From Isoetes taiwanensis (Eukaryota > Streptophyta > Lycopodiopsida > Isoetales > Isoetaceae): 64,000 nt of DNA. The notes under the pieces were generated by a model. That model made no database searches. It worked only from the letters and a program-made list of their open reading frames with translations, and had not been told where the DNA came from. The stretch lies in contig JAJEKV010000088.1 in the NCBI GenBank assembly GCA_021234155.1, positions 126,001 to 190,000 of the forward strand, read 5' to 3'. A program made the position numbers and the translations under genes. This document shows positions 10,912-22,930 of the stretch, piece by piece (the stretch's first letter is position 1; each line of letters begins with the position of its first letter).

Positions 10912-13900
10912 ATGGGTCTCCATATCCACAATCTGCATTTCGTCGTGTTGCTGCTGTGGGGATATTTTTTTTGGAGGATCAACGCTACCTCCCCAGAAAC
11001 TGAAGCACTTTTGGCGTTCAAAAAGGGCCTAGTGGCAGGATCAGAAGCTCTTTCGGACTGGATCGAGACGGCTTCTTCGCCCTGTGGATTCACGGGAGTA
11101 CAGTGCAAAAATTCCAAAGTAAACGTTCTGTCTATAGTAGGCCAAGGTTTAGAAGGCCCGATTGCTCCAGAGCTTGGAAATCTTTCAGCCCTCTCAGTCT
11201 TAAATCTAAGCAACAATGCTCTGTCTGGAAATCTTCCTTCACACCTTGGAAGCCTCTCTAATTTGGAGATTTTAAACCTTGGTAGTAACTCTCTTTCTGG
11301 TCCCATTCCAACAGAAATATGGAGCTTGAAAACTCTCCTACACCTTGATCTCAGCTCTAATGGCTTCAGTGGGATCATCTCGCCTTTGATTCACAACTTG
11401 AATAATCTGCAGCAGCTCATTTTAAGCGGGAATTCGTTTTCTGGAAATTTTCCTTCAGAGGTAACGAATCTCCATATGCTAAATCAAGTTGATTTAAATA
11501 GCAATATGTTCTCTGGGAGCAGTGGTCTATATCATCTCGAGTATTTGGATCTGAGCAATAATCAGCTAAGTGGGAGCATTCCTCTTCAGTTTGGCAATTT
11601 CACTCGGCTTGTTCACCTGGATTTATGCAACAATGGATTTTATGGACCTTTTCCAGCAGAACTCACCAGTTTAGCCCTGCTTGAGACATTGGATCTTAGT
11701 AATAACAGTTTAACTGGTCCGATCCCTCCAGAAATTGGCAGAATGCAAAGCCTGGAGCAGCTCTTTCTGGGTCTGAACAGTTTTACTGGTAGCATTCCTT
11801 CTGAAATTGGAAATTTGAGCAGGCTTGAATATCTCTATGGAGCGAGTACTCATATTTGGGGGCCCATTCCGGAGCAAATAGGCAGGTGTGTTTCTCTCCA
11901 AAAGCTGGACCTCTCTAATAATTTTGCTCTCTCAGGCCCCATACCAGATTCTATTGGAGATCTTACTCATCTTATTTCCATCAGCATTGCAAGCTCCAAC
12001 CTTAGTGGTTCCATACCTGGATTACTTGGAAAATGTACTAAACTGCAAGTGATAGACCTTGCTTTTAACTCCTTATCAGGACCTCTGCCTGATGGTCTAG
12101 CTGGTCTTGAAAATGTTGTCTCCTTCACTGTGGAGGGAAATTCTCTTTCTGGCCAAGTTCCTTCATGGTTTGGAATGTGGAAAAGATTAGACTCCCTGCT
12201 CCTGTCCAGCAACAGCTTTACAGGCTCCTTACCTCCAGAGCTTGGAAACTGCACCGCTCTCACAGACCTTGCCCTTGATAATAACAAACTCACAGGCACA
12301 ATTCCTCCTGATATTTGCAATGCAGTTTCTTTAAGACAGTTGACACTTAACAAAAATCTCCTCACAGGAAATATTACCAACACTTTCAGAAACTGTGCAA
12401 ATTTGACAGATCTTGATCTCACCTCAAACCAGCTAACAGGTCCCCTGCCTGCTTACCTTCAATCCCTGCCTTTGGTTATTCTGGACATCAGTGCCAACAA
12501 CTTCACAGGAGTTTTGCCAGATGAGATTTGGAATTCGTCTACCTTGATGGAAATCTTTGCAAGCAATAATTTCTTTGAAGGCCATATTTCTTCCTATGTT
12601 GGGAACCTAAAGACATTACAGCATCTGATTCTTGATTACAACTTGTTAGAAGGTCCACTGCCACCAGAATTAGGCCAGCTCTCCAACTTGACTGTGCTTT
12701 CAATCTCACACAACCATCTGTCTGGTAGCATACCTTCCCACCTTTGTAATTGCACTCAGTTAAACACGCTCAATCTTGGATACAATGATATTTCTGGTTC
12801 TATTCCCCAAGAGATAGGCCAACTTCTCTCCCTGGATTGCCTTGTGCTATCACACAACCAACTCTCTGGTTCCATACCACCTGAAATCTGTGCTGATTTT
12901 CAGCAGATAGCCATACCGGAATCGAGCTTCATACAACACCATGGTACTCTGGATCTCTCTTGGAACAGGCTATCAGGAAAGATTCCTCAGGATATAGGAG
13001 ATTGTGCTGTTTTGGTGGAGCTTTTACTTTCTGGAAATCAACTATCAGGTAGTATTCCAGAAGAAGTGGCTCGTTTGACAAACCTCACAAAGCTGGATCT
13101 TTCAGTAAACTCCTTGAGTGGAGAAATTCCTTGGCAGATTGGGGATTCACACAAACTCCAAGGACTTAATCTAGCAGCCAACCAGCTCACAGGTAGCATT
13201 CCTCCCCAATTAGCAAAAATGGAGCACCTGGTAGAGCTTAATTTGACAGGAAACAGATTGTCTGGGCTCATCCCTGAAGCAATTGGAAATCTCACAAATC
13301 TCTCTCATCTGGATATTAGCGAAAATATCTTAGAAGGGGAAATACCAGACACACTAGCACATTTGCTCAATATTGTGGGATTATATCTTCAAGGTAACAA
13401 GTTTACAGGGGAAATATCAGGGCTGCTCCTGGAAAGTACAGCATGGCATATGGTGCAAACCATTGATTTAAGTCGTAATGGCTTTTCTGGTTTCATTCCA
13501 AGAAATATTGGGAATCTTTCTGGCCTAGCATTCCTTGACCTTAGCAAAAATCAGTTCAATGGCGGCATCCCTGAAGAGCTTGGAAATCTTATGCAGCTTA
13601 CTTATTTGGATCTCTCAGGTAATAAATTGACTGGAGAAATACCAAGGAAATTGTGTGGTCTAATAGACCTAAATTTTCTGAATGTATCAGATAACTACCT
13701 GGTTGGGGAAATTCCCACAACTGGCATATGCCAGAATTTCACTCCAGATGCTTTCCAGTCCAACAAAGCTCTTTGTGGTAACAGCATTATGATACAATGC
13801 GAGATGCAATCATATTTTGGCACAGGCGCAATTCTTGGCATCACAGTTGGATGTACATTGGCTTTCTGCAGTCTGGTATTTGTTTTGTTCCGATGGCGCT

Positions 13901-14958
13901 TAATGAAGCAAGATACTCTATCAAAAATATCAGAAAGAAGCAAATTGAGTCAGCAATTAGATTCAGATCTCTCCTTGAGCAAAATGAAGGAGCCTCTCAG
14001 TATAAATGTTGCGATGTTCGAAAGACCACTCCCTTTGCGCTTAACATTGCATGATATTCTAGAAGCAACCAACAATTTCAGCAAAACAAACATTATTGGA
14101 GATGGTGGATTTGGTACAGTGTATAAGGCTGTACTCCAGGATGGAAAAACAGTTGCAGTGAAGAAACTAGGACAAGCGCGAACACAAGGAAACAGAGAGT
14201 TTCTCGCAGAGATGGAAACTCTAGGTAAGGTAAAGCATAGAAATTTAGTTCCACTGTTGGGATATTGCTCATTTGGCGAAGAAAAGCTCCTTGTTTATGA
14301 GTACATGGTTAATGGAAGTCTGGATTTGTGGCTTCGTAACCGTGCTGATGCTCTAGAGGTACTTGACTGGCCAAAAAGGCTGAAAATTGCAGTTGGTGCA
14401 GCACGTGGACTTGCATTCCTTCATCATGGTTTAGTTCCCCACATAATACACCGGGACATGAAGGCAAGCAATATTCTTTTAGATGCAGATTTTGAACCGA
14501 GAGTTGCAGATTTTGGGCTTGCACGTTTGATCAGTGCTTATGAAACCCATGTCAGCACTGATATAGCTGGTACTTTTGGATACATTCCACCTGAATATGG
14601 CCAGAGTTGGAGATCAACAACAAGGGGTGACGTTTATAGTTATGGTGTTATTCTCCTGGAGCTGCTTACTGGGAAGGAACCAACAGGAATAGAATTCAAA
14701 GACATAGAAGGAGGAAATTTAATAGGATGGGTAAGACAGATGACCAAGAAAGGTCAGGCAGCTGATGTACTCGATCCTGACATCTCTAATGGACCTTGGA
14801 AGGCTCAGATGATCCAGGTGCTACAAGTGGCTACATTATGCACTTCTGAAGATCCTGGGAGGCGTCCAACAATGCTTCATGTTGTGAGATATTTAAAAGA
14901 TCTAGAAGGCTTAGGTGGTCTTCAATGGGGACATGACATGACGGGCCAATTTAACTAG
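10912..14958 (+). CDS. EMS1: EMS1/EXS-like leucine-rich repeat receptor kinase
   Basis: Intact intronless frame of 1348 residues. Domain order: signal peptide (1 to about 26), LRR N-terminal cap (about 29-70, with a CGFTGVQC motif), a long run of 24-residue plant LRRs (about 72-930, SGxIPxxIGNL type, many N-glycosylation sites), transmembrane segment (about 970-995), then a Ser/Thr kinase. In the kinase I see the Gly loop G1063-DGGFGTV, catalytic Lys1084, HRD at 1180-1182 followed by MKASN, DFG at 1200-1202 and a GYIPPEYG activation end; it is an RD kinase. The segment SSFIQHHGTLDLSWNRLSGK and the juxtamembrane PLSINVAMFE motif are diagnostic of EMS1 rather than BRI1, and no BRI1 island domain is seen. 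In Arabidopsis EMS1 pairs with the small peptide TPD1 and SERK co-receptors to set tapetal cell fate. At 1348 versus 1192 residues the ectodomain is longer by about six repeats. It ends with TAG. Function here is inferred from family. Confidence 0.93.
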   Translation: MGLHIHNLHFVVLLLWGYFFWRINATSPETEALLAFKKGLVAGSEALSDWIETASSPCGFTGVQCKNSKVNVLSIVGQGLEGPIAPELGNLSALSVLNLSNNALSGNLPSHLGSLSNLEILNLGSNSLSGPIPTEIWSLKTLLHLDLSSNGFSGIISPLIHNLNNLQQLILSGNSFSGNFPSEVTNLHMLNQVDLNSNMFSGSSGLYHLEYLDLSNNQLSGSIPLQFGNFTRLVHLDLCNNGFYGPFPAELTSLALLETLDLSNNSLTGPIPPEIGRMQSLEQLFLGLNSFTGSIPSEIGNLSRLEYLYGASTHIWGPIPEQIGRCVSLQKLDLSNNFALSGPIPDSIGDLTHLISISIASSNLSGSIPGLLGKCTKLQVIDLAFNSLSGPLPDGLAGLENVVSFTVEGNSLSGQVPSWFGMWKRLDSLLLSSNSFTGSLPPELGNCTALTDLALDNNKLTGTIPPDICNAVSLRQLTLNKNLLTGNITNTFRNCANLTDLDLTSNQLTGPLPAYLQSLPLVILDISANNFTGVLPDEIWNSSTLMEIFASNNFFEGHISSYVGNLKTLQHLILDYNLLEGPLPPELGQLSNLTVLSISHNHLSGSIPSHLCNCTQLNTLNLGYNDISGSIPQEIGQLLSLDCLVLSHNQLSGSIPPEICADFQQIAIPESSFIQHHGTLDLSWNRLSGKIPQDIGDCAVLVELLLSGNQLSGSIPEEVARLTNLTKLDLSVNSLSGEIPWQIGDSHKLQGLNLAANQLTGSIPPQLAKMEHLVELNLTGNRLSGLIPEAIGNLTNLSHLDISENILEGEIPDTLAHLLNIVGLYLQGNKFTGEISGLLLESTAWHMVQTIDLSRNGFSGFIPRNIGNLSGLAFLDLSKNQFNGGIPEELGNLMQLTYLDLSGNKLTGEIPRKLCGLIDLNFLNVSDNYLVGEIPTTGICQNFTPDAFQSNKALCGNSIMIQCEMQSYFGTGAILGITVGCTLAFCSLVFVLFRWRLMKQDTLSKISERSKLSQQLDSDLSLSKMKEPLSINVAMFERPLPLRLTLHDILEATNNFSKTNIIGDGGFGTVYKAVLQDGKTVAVKKLGQARTQGNREFLAEMETLGKVKHRNLVPLLGYCSFGEEKLLVYEYMVNGSLDLWLRNRADALEVLDWPKRLKIAVGAARGLAFLHHGLVPHIIHRDMKASNILLDADFEPRVADFGLARLISAYETHVSTDIAGTFGYIPPEYGQSWRSTTRGDVYSYGVILLELLTGKEPTGIEFKDIEGGNLIGWVRQMTKKGQAADVLDPDISNGPWKAQMIQVLQVATLCTSEDPGRRPTMLHVVRYLKDLEGLGGLQWGHDMTGQFN

Positions 14959-15765
14959 GTTTGTGCTTCAAGCCTCTGTTCTTTGGCTCAAAATAAATTT
15001 AGGATACATTTACTTTTGAGCTCTTTAGTTCAAAATAAATTTACCCCTTTTGCCTGTTCTTTCTGCAGAATTCCTGTCATTTGATTGATGGCTCTTTGGT
15101 ACCTTGTTTACAGGACTACAAATGTTATGCAAACATTGTACAGCAAGGAACACTTGCCTAGGTTGAACATCCAGACTTTTGACCACTTTGCTAGCACATC
15201 TGCAGTTTATTTCTTCATGAGAACAATTGTCTGTGTAAAGTTTTCAAAAGAGAACAGTAGGTTAAACAAGTTTGTAAGTGAAGCAAGTTCTGATTACGCA
15301 ATACATTTCCCTATTTTGACATCAAAATTGAGGAAATCCATACGAGATTGTTCCTATGTACAAAGATGTAAGTAAACTTTAAATTTATGGTTTCACATGA
15401 TAAATACTGTCCAACCTTGGCCAAAAGGTGATCGGAAATGATTGGTAAATCACTCTCTGTTTTAAAGTTTCATGTACTCATGCAACGGCAATGGTTCAAA
15501 ATATAATTTACTGGTACAAAGGACAATGACTGTGTGATGGCAGAGGCCAGATCATCAGCTACAATACAATGTAATATTACATTTCTGAATTCACATCTCA
15601 TCAAATGCAGCTATATTACAATGTAATATAGAGAGCATATCTTGTCCGAGCAGCAGCACTTGGATAGAACGCATATCTTTTCTGAGCAACAGCATTCGCC
15701 GATGAGCAGCGCCAAATGCCCAAGCTTAAAGCAGTAGCATTATTTCCTCCAAGGATTCCATGCTG
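14959..15765. other. 3' flanks of two convergent genes
   Basis: The receptor kinase (+) and the EF-hand gene (-) converge here with about 800 bases between their stops. The phrase ttagttcaaaataaattta appears in two similar forms near 14983-15045. I see no further gene; both 3' UTRs should lie in this interval. Confidence 0.5.
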
Positions 15766-16628
15766 TCAATCGTCAACACTGTCATCATCAACCCCAACCC
15801 AACCAGTGAAAGCAAAGAGAAACTCCTTAAATGTTATTTTTCCATTTTTATCCCAGTCCATTTCCTCTGCCAAAGGAAACCAAAATAAATCAGATCCTAA
15901 TAACAAGGAATGCACATTTCTTCCCTACTTACCAAATCTCTTCACACCGATCTTCCCAGAATGCTCTCCCGATGATCCTGTAATAGCATGTGCCATCTCC
16001 TTCTTGGTCACATATCCATCTCTGTTCTCATCAAAGAACACAAATGCATACATAATCATCTCTAAACTGGTTTCCAGTTCTGGCATGCCTATCTGTGATG
16101 TCTGAAATGAATATTAAGGTCACTAACAAAGAATTCTCCATGTAAAATGCAATGACAAAAGTAATGGATACGCCTTGATCAGCAGATTTACCAAGGAGGT
16201 AAACAATGGCCAAAACAATGATAAACTCTTTGAATGTGATACCTTTAGTGGATGCCAATTCACTTTCATGGTAATAGGATTCTGTTTCTTTATCCGTAAC
16301 ATGTATATGAAGTTCCTTGAAACAACATTTCAGCTCTTCAAGGTTTAATGTTCCATTTTGATCCTTGTCTGTTCACAATGGAACACTGTAAGTGAGGAGG
16401 CATATCCAACCATCCATTCTAATAGAAGGACGTGTACTAACCAAAATGTGTGAAAACATCTCTGACTTGTTCAAATGACTTGTCTATCTTAGGAAACTTC
16501 ATAAGAATGCTATCAAATGATTTAAAAATATTTTGATCAGAGAGGATTTTTCTCTTCAGGGCTTTAGACATTCTCCGCTCAATCTTACTTGCCTTCGCCC
16601 TGGACTTGCTGCTCCATGTTAAGCCCAT
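15766..16628 (-). CDS. CML21/22-like EF-hand calcium sensor
   Basis: Four coding exons, joined in phase: 16442-16628, 16172-16368, 15933-16101 and 15766-15866, giving 217 residues ending in TGA. It matches the plant CML21/CML22 group: N-terminal MGLTWSS, the SFDSILMKFPKIDKSFEQV region, then EF-hands. EF1 loop D63-E74 (DKDQNGTLNLEE) spans the first splice junction; the EF2 loop is degenerate; EF3 D152-E163 (DENRDGYVTKKE) and EF4 D188-E199 (DWDKNGKITFKE) are canonical. Gly2 with Ser6 fits an N-myristoylation signal, so membrane attachment is likely. A 5'-UTR intron is indicated by acceptor CTTTCAG ending at 16641 and donor CAG|GTAAGAG at 16976/16975. The start is chosen because MG follows that acceptor by 12 bases and matches family length. 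The protein should bind Ca2+ and relay it to unknown targets. Confidence 0.9.
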
Positions 16629-17049
16629 GTTAAATTTTTCCTGAAAGCATATTGCATCAAGGAAAAATGATGGCAGATTGCAAATTTACCTCTTGATTTA
16701 AACAATTTGGTAAATCTCTAAAAATAGAGGTTCAAAGATATATCATCAATTGACTGGACATTGCAGAGCAAAGACTCTTGACTTTGGAGAGTATTTAACG
16801 ACAATTCACACAAAGCTATTTACTTTTATTATTTATACATATAAGAAAAAAAATTGCGACAGAATTCATAGGATCGACCTTCTCAGAGAGACGAAGGTCC
16901 GGATAAAGAAATATTTGCAAAAAACTAGAGATCGCCAGGGAATCAAACGAAAGAATGGAACAAGGAAACTCTTACCTGGGCAATAAGAGAATCAGGATCT
17001 CCGGTGGCTTGGGCGATAATGTGCCAACTCCCACTTTTCAAAACGCACT

Positions 17050-20000
17050 AGGCATTATAATTAAACAATCGAAAATGGACCCCATTGCTACATGCACATA
17101 GATCTTACGTGGTAGGACATCTATCATTTATTTTCTTCACAAAGTGTTGCATTACCTAAATCGTAAAAGTTGGTTAGTCTTCATTCTGCCTTTATCCAAT
17201 CACACATTGCCACGTCCCCCAACACAAAGTTCGATTACTAACATAATGAGTTTTTGTTCATGTTCTTTGCTTCAACTGTCGGACTTGCAACTTGTGACAT
17301 GTGGCATAGAATGGACGACCAACACAAACTTCCATGATCCAGAGGTCATTTACTTGACCTTCGTGTTGTGTTAACATGGCTCCGTGCTGTCGCGTGTCAC
17401 CATTTTGTCATAGCGCGAAGATCAGACCTTTCCTATATACATAACATAATATAGGTCTTGCAATTTACAGATGTCATGCAATATGCGTACAACAATGGCC
17501 ACTAGTATTAGTAAAGACACGCTTCCAACAAACATGGGGGATCATAGTCGAATGGAACATGAAAGTAGTAGCTCGACTATAAACAATAATAACTACATGT
17601 TTCAGAATTTTGACTAGATAATCACAAAGCTTGCTCATTGCCCTCTTCACACCAACTAGCAAATCGTGCATCCAGATTTTATATTGGAAGGCAGCATTGC
17701 AAGTGACGTTATCTTCATAGGCAATCATGCATGATTTATGCCCTTGAGGGGTTCGTATCATTTTGCATTACTTGGTTATGTGGCCACAACTACTATATAG
17801 TAATTCTTAATAAGATAAGGACACCCTCTTCTAGTTGGCTCCCACCAAGAAACGTAAACTTGCTCTTGGTCAAATATATGTACCATCTTCTCTAGCAATC
17901 ACATGTGTCGGCAAGTAGTCGAGAAGCGATTACCTTCTATATTAAACACTAGCTCTTGATCATATACATGAATAGTTGAATGGTCATCATGGAATATTCC
18001 CCAAATGTTTTGCCTCCCAAGCTGGGCAAAAGGGTGATCCAAATAAGGTGCAATCTTAAGTCGGGATTAGTTTTAGGCTTGTATTATTGGCTTTATGTAG
18101 GATTTTGGGGTTGTTGAAGGGGCAAACGCTGGTTGATGTTGTAATACGGGGGGCTCAGAATATTCCCCCGATTCGCAGGTCAAGGGCATGTCATATGGTG
18201 TGTACAATATTTTTGAAGCATCGATCCCAATTTTTTGGTTTGATGTATTCTTTTTTTTTTCTATTCCCTACGACTATTGAATTGACCTAGCAGACAGGTG
18301 TTAGCAATTCGCCAGGTCAACAGCTTAGTTGATCTTGCAAACTCTCAACAGCTTGTGGAATCACATGCACTAGTTTCTATCACCTATCTAGTGATACCAC
18401 CCTGTTCTCCATAAATAGCTCTCAGTAGATGTTTTTGCAGTTCATTGTATTGTCTTGCTTTAGTTTGGAGCTTTTCCATGCAATTTCTTGACCTTGCTCA
18501 ATAGCACAACCCTTATGTTTGCTTGCTAGCGTCAACTATTGCATACCATGACTTACCTAAGTCAATTGCAACTTAAGTTGGTCCATCGATACTGTAGCTT
18601 CTTGACCATGTCAAAAACTTTTCATTGTACTTAACCCCAACTAACACTTGAAATTCATCTAAGAGTCTCTTGTGGGGCTTTGATTTCCCAAAATTTGATG
18701 TTATATTTTCAACTTTAGGTAGCCAAGCCAAGAAAATTTTCAACCCCAAGACACTTTAAAGGTGAAACTATTCTTCTCTGCTTGTCTATTGTCAACCCTC
18801 GAAAGTGAATAATCATATCAGTGAGGAAATCGTAAATAGACCCAATTATTAGTAAACCTATGAGTTTACCTTATTTGAGCTTGGATTATGTGCCACAAAA
18901 GTAAATTTTATTGACTACTTGTTCTAACACATAATCATTGCCAATCTACAGCTACAAAGCTTAACATACATCTTACTTTACAAAACAAGGTATTACTACA
19001 ATACTTCTACAAGCTCAACTGCATATCTTGCAACCTATCAATTTTAACCCAAGCCCTGCTTGAACATACTGAGTAATAAGATGTAAGTCCCCTTGTATAC
19101 CGAAATTTCATAACTCTAAGTTATGTATATAGAGTTAGTTCCTTCAGGAATATAACTCAACAACCATTTTTGTTTACAAACAAGAGATATCGAGAATTTC
19201 TAACCAGCAGTTTATTTTCTAACCAACAATTTAATTGAATATATGTCTCCACATATTCAAGTAAACCTTTATATTGAACCACACAGAGTCCAATCAACCT
19301 TATATTCTAATCAATATTGTAGGTTTGTGTACATTACCATCTAATATCAATATATCTAATGCTACAATATTTACAGCATGTCTCCATATGATCCTACTTG
19401 AAGCCGCATGCTTCTTTGTTAGCCCAAGTTGTAGCACCTTAAGCCTAATTTAAAACAACTCTGATTGACTTTGCAAAGATCATCAAGTGCACACTTTTTA
19501 AAGGGCATGCAAAGTTTTAGGTGTCTTCTCAGAAGAACCCTTAAATAGCAAGCTGATTTGTAACCACCACCTTGTAGTTCTTACATAATAAGTCCTTTTC
19601 CTTACTATAATGCAACTTGTATAGTGTAAGGTTGTTAACTAGCATATGCCACAATGGGACTTCAAAGTATAGAACACATAAGTAGAGGTACACCCATGCA
19701 GATTAGTTTCTTGACCTAACAATCTCAGTTGTATATTTCAGTTAACCTTATTCACAACCTTTACAACTTTCCAGAGGAATTAAAGGACTTGATACCCCAA
19801 GCTAAGCCTTAAAGGTATTTGGATATCCTTTTGTCGGATTCAGTGGATAAATGCCTCATGAGCTTGGTTGACAGACAAATGCCCAGAAAGCTAGCTTCAC
19901 AATCTGGATCTAGTAAGAAAATGAAAGCCATACATTATGTTTTAAAATGGAAATGGCCGATTTGCTTATGCCTTTAGATGTATGCCAAAGTCGACTTCTG

Positions 20001-20690
20001 TGTAATTGGAAGGCCAGACTCGGCAGACAGTATTTAACAAGAGCCAGATGCCATTTTGCCATGCTGGCTTCTAAAAGACAGATTTTCAAGACATTCAAGA
20101 GTCTTCTTTAATCTGGCTTCTGATATTCAAGCATGATTTTACAGATACACAGGTTAGTATTTATTTGCACTGTTATTTTCATATATAAATACACAAGATG
20201 GGGTTGTTGTTCCCATATCTGATTAGCATAACTGAGGCAAAGTTCTTCCTTGAATGGCATTCGCAAAGGCAGTTAACATTTGCCCTATAATGTCTCCAAA
20301 ATAGGTCATGTTCGAATACATGTTTCCAAATAAGCCTGGAGATTCTACATTCATACAACATCTCGATTCTATTTATGGGGCCTTTATGCTCTGGATGTGT
20401 GCTTTTTGTGCTCTATTTATCCCTATCTGCTGGGTTTGAAAAGGAAAGCAGGTCAGAATAATCATGACAAATACGGTTTTTTGAAGGCAATGATTTGCTC
20501 TGTTAATGGTAGAAGTTTCGATATGCTCCTGTTGCTTCTATTCATTTACTCTAAATGATGATATAGGCTGCCAGAGATGTAAAAAATCGATTTATGACAG
20601 GCTCTAAAAACATATATGAGGCTACAAAATGATAAGAGGATGTAAAGACACAAATTTTTGCTCAAAATGCACAATTTAGGTTTTTTCTGA
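17050..20690. other. Gene-free intergenic stretch
   Basis: No ORF of credible composition, RNA gene or clear repeat structure is found. The minus-strand 95-codon frame at 17474-17761 has no family resemblance. A TATA-like ctatatagtaat occurs near 17792. This is most simply old, decayed repeat DNA. Confidence 0.4.
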
Positions 20691-20899
20691 GGCTCTAATT
20701 GCTCATTTGGTCATTCTGGGAAGGGACTCGCAAGAGACACAAAACCGGCCATAGATAGGCTTGTCATTCATCACAACAGCAGTATACAATGTTTTGAAGA
20801 ATCGAGAGGGGTAGCCGACCATAGGAACAATATCGGACTACCCCGTAAAAAAGAAATGTGCACAGGCAATATAGAAGGGTAATGGCGACAACTTCTCAT

Positions 20900-20945
20900 C
20901 AGGATAAAAAACCCCGCCCTTTCGGGTTTTCGAGGAAAACCCTAA
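20900..20945 (-). mobile_element. Fragment of LINE 3'-UTR stem-loop
   Basis: On the minus strand this reads GGTTTTCCTCGAAAACCC, then a G-rich segment and GGGGTTTTTTATCC. It is the same conserved block found upstream of the 3' ends of the LINEs at 37.7, 53.7 and 60.45 kb. The rest of the LINE is missing. Confidence 0.5.
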
Positions 20946-21197
20946 TGAGAAATGGTCGCCAACAACCTTGAATGCGTTGCCTGGAAAACCGAAGGAGATG
21001 GGCAGGATCCCAGAAGACGGCGAAATCCTTGAATGTGTTGCTTGGAGAACAGAAGGAGGTGGATTGATGGCGAACACAAACATAGCAGGACCCCAGAAGA
21101 CGGCGGAAACCTGCAAGCAACACAAAGAACCCCTAAAAAACACCCGTGAATGGTGAGAGAAAAGCAAATTCATGCCCCCACGCAACAGGGCGGGAAG

Positions 21198-21331
21198 GGA
21201 GGGAAGCAACGAGAATAGAAGAAGAGCTGCTGTGAGAAGATGCCGATAACCGATCTGAAAGAGGAAATTGCCTTATATAGTAGCTCGTCCCTCCCCAGAA
21301 TGACGATCCGATGGCTCGGATCGATGCTATT
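21198..21331 (-). promoter_or_regulatory. Repeated core promoter-like segment, copy 1
   Basis: Near-identical to 30315-30445. Read on the minus strand it has an 8-bp-arm palindrome CGATCCGA-TGGC-TCGGATCG (21304-21323), a TATA box CTATATAAGG (21271-21280) and a pyrimidine-rich leader of the kind seen in housekeeping 5' UTRs. No coding region follows. It may be a captured promoter or part of an LTR. Confidence 0.5.
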
Positions 21332-21587
21332 CTGGGAAGGGACTCGCAAGAGACACAAAACCGGCCGACTAGCCAAGGACTTCCTCAACTATAAGCCGAT
21401 GGCGGAAAACCTGCAAGCAACACAAAGAACTCGAAAACCACCCGTGAATAGTTAAAGACAACCCAACATGTAGCAGAAAAAAAGAGAGCATCACCCAATA
21501 GGGTGGAGAACAGCATCACCCAACGGGTGGAAAACAATTCTGTAAAAAAAAATATGCATCACCCTCGGTGGAAAGAAACTCCTGTCA

Positions 21588-22385
21588 CAAAATTGCAATG
21601 GAGTGCCAAACGCAATATTTGGCACATCCAGACATAGCTAAATAGCAACTATGAGAAATAATGATAACACAATGCACGATGATAACCCAATACGCTGTGA
21701 ACAAAGAGCTCAACGGCTAGCTAGAAATGAATTCCCCGGCAAATGATGCATAAGGATAGCATAATGCACAATGCACAATGATAGCACAAGTAACAGTGAA
21801 AAAAGATCTCAACAACTAGCTAGAAGGAATTCCCCAAGACAACTAAAATGAGGCAGGATTATACATGGTAAAGGAAATGAAAACACAATGAGTATGTAAT
21901 GTTACATATTGTAAACAAAGCTATTCACGGAAAGATAAGCCAACTGCGAATAAGACAAAGTGGAGCTAACGAAAACAAAGAATCTCCCAAATCCATAAAA
22001 ATGGTACACCTACCAACATCACCCATCACCGATGTTCAAGAACACAGAATGCAACTTCGTGAAGCAACAAAATAATTGCGCTAATATAGAATGCGCCGAA
22101 GATAATACCCCATGCACAATAACTCAATATATGCCACATCTAGAGAAAGATAGCATCAAAAAGAAAAAATGATCCACTAGAAACCCATGTCACTAGAAAG
22201 CCAACGAGGGAATATACATGCTAAAGGAAATGAAAACACAATGAGTATGAATGGTACATATTGTAAGCAAAGCTATTCACGGAAAGATAAGCCAACTGCG
22301 AATAAGACAAAGTGGAGCTAACGAAAACAAAGAATCTCCCAAATCCATAGAAATGGTACACCTAACAACATCACCCATCACCAAT
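21588..22385. repeat. Duplicated non-coding repeat block
   Basis: The stretch 21588-21870 recurs at 23628-23890 (shared phrases such as gcataatgcacaatgcacaa and aagagctcaacggctagcta). The stretch 21885-22030 recurs at 22220-22385 (aaaggaaatgaaaacacaat). These are diverged direct repeats with no coding content. Confidence 0.7.
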
Positions 22386-22647
22386 GTGCAAGAACACAGA
22401 ATGCAACTGCGTGAAGCAACAAAATAATTGCGCTATTAAAGTGAACAAAAGAACCAACACACACTAAAGCTCCCGCTCCCGGATGATCATGCCAAAAAAG
22501 AAAAAATCTTAAATGCAAGCCCAAATATGCAAATCCAAGGATAGGTCCAAAACCAAATACATAATATACATATAAGAAATTTAGCCACAAAGGACAAAAT
22601 ACTTTAATGGGACAGAAAAGGACTCAGAAAATTTAAGTGGAACGACA

Positions 22648-22743
<96 letters not shown>

Positions 22744-22930
22744 TTTTGGAGGCAAACCCGAGAAGAGAAAGCTGTGATGTCGCCATAGAAGAGCCCGAAA
22801 GGGATCAAAGTGGGCCAGGTTGACAAAAGAGTGGAGATGATCATGGGCAGGACAGTTGTGTGGAAGGAACAGTGGAGAGAGTGAAGACGGCAAAGAAGGT
22901 GAATCAAAGTCAAATCCCGAAATCCCAAGC
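22385..22930. repeat. Duplicated block containing (GA)45 microsatellite, copy 1
   Basis: It aligns through most of its length with 26240-26760, 3.85 kb away. It contains an uninterrupted (GA)45 at 22651-22740, followed by the shared text tggttttggaggcaaacccg. Leu/Ser frames across it are repeat artefacts. A third, partial copy of its right half lies at 22985-23220. Confidence 0.8.

Larger units (their letters stand above)
20700..21480 (-). repeat. Internally duplicated module with promoter-like segment
   Basis: Two phrases occur twice: ctgggaagggactcgcaaga at 20725 and 21330, and cctgcaagcaacacaaagaa at 21109 and 21410. The part at 21198-21331 is repeated almost exactly at 30315-30445. A shorter internal repeat, based on cagaagacggcg(g)aaa, is seen at 21010 and 21096. 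The 123-codon minus frame at 20838-21209 is composed of these repeats and is probably not a gene. Confidence 0.6.

Noticed and set aside
17474-17761. 95-codon minus-strand frame considered as a copia-type fragment
   Set aside because: No protease, integrase, RT or RNase H motif could be located.
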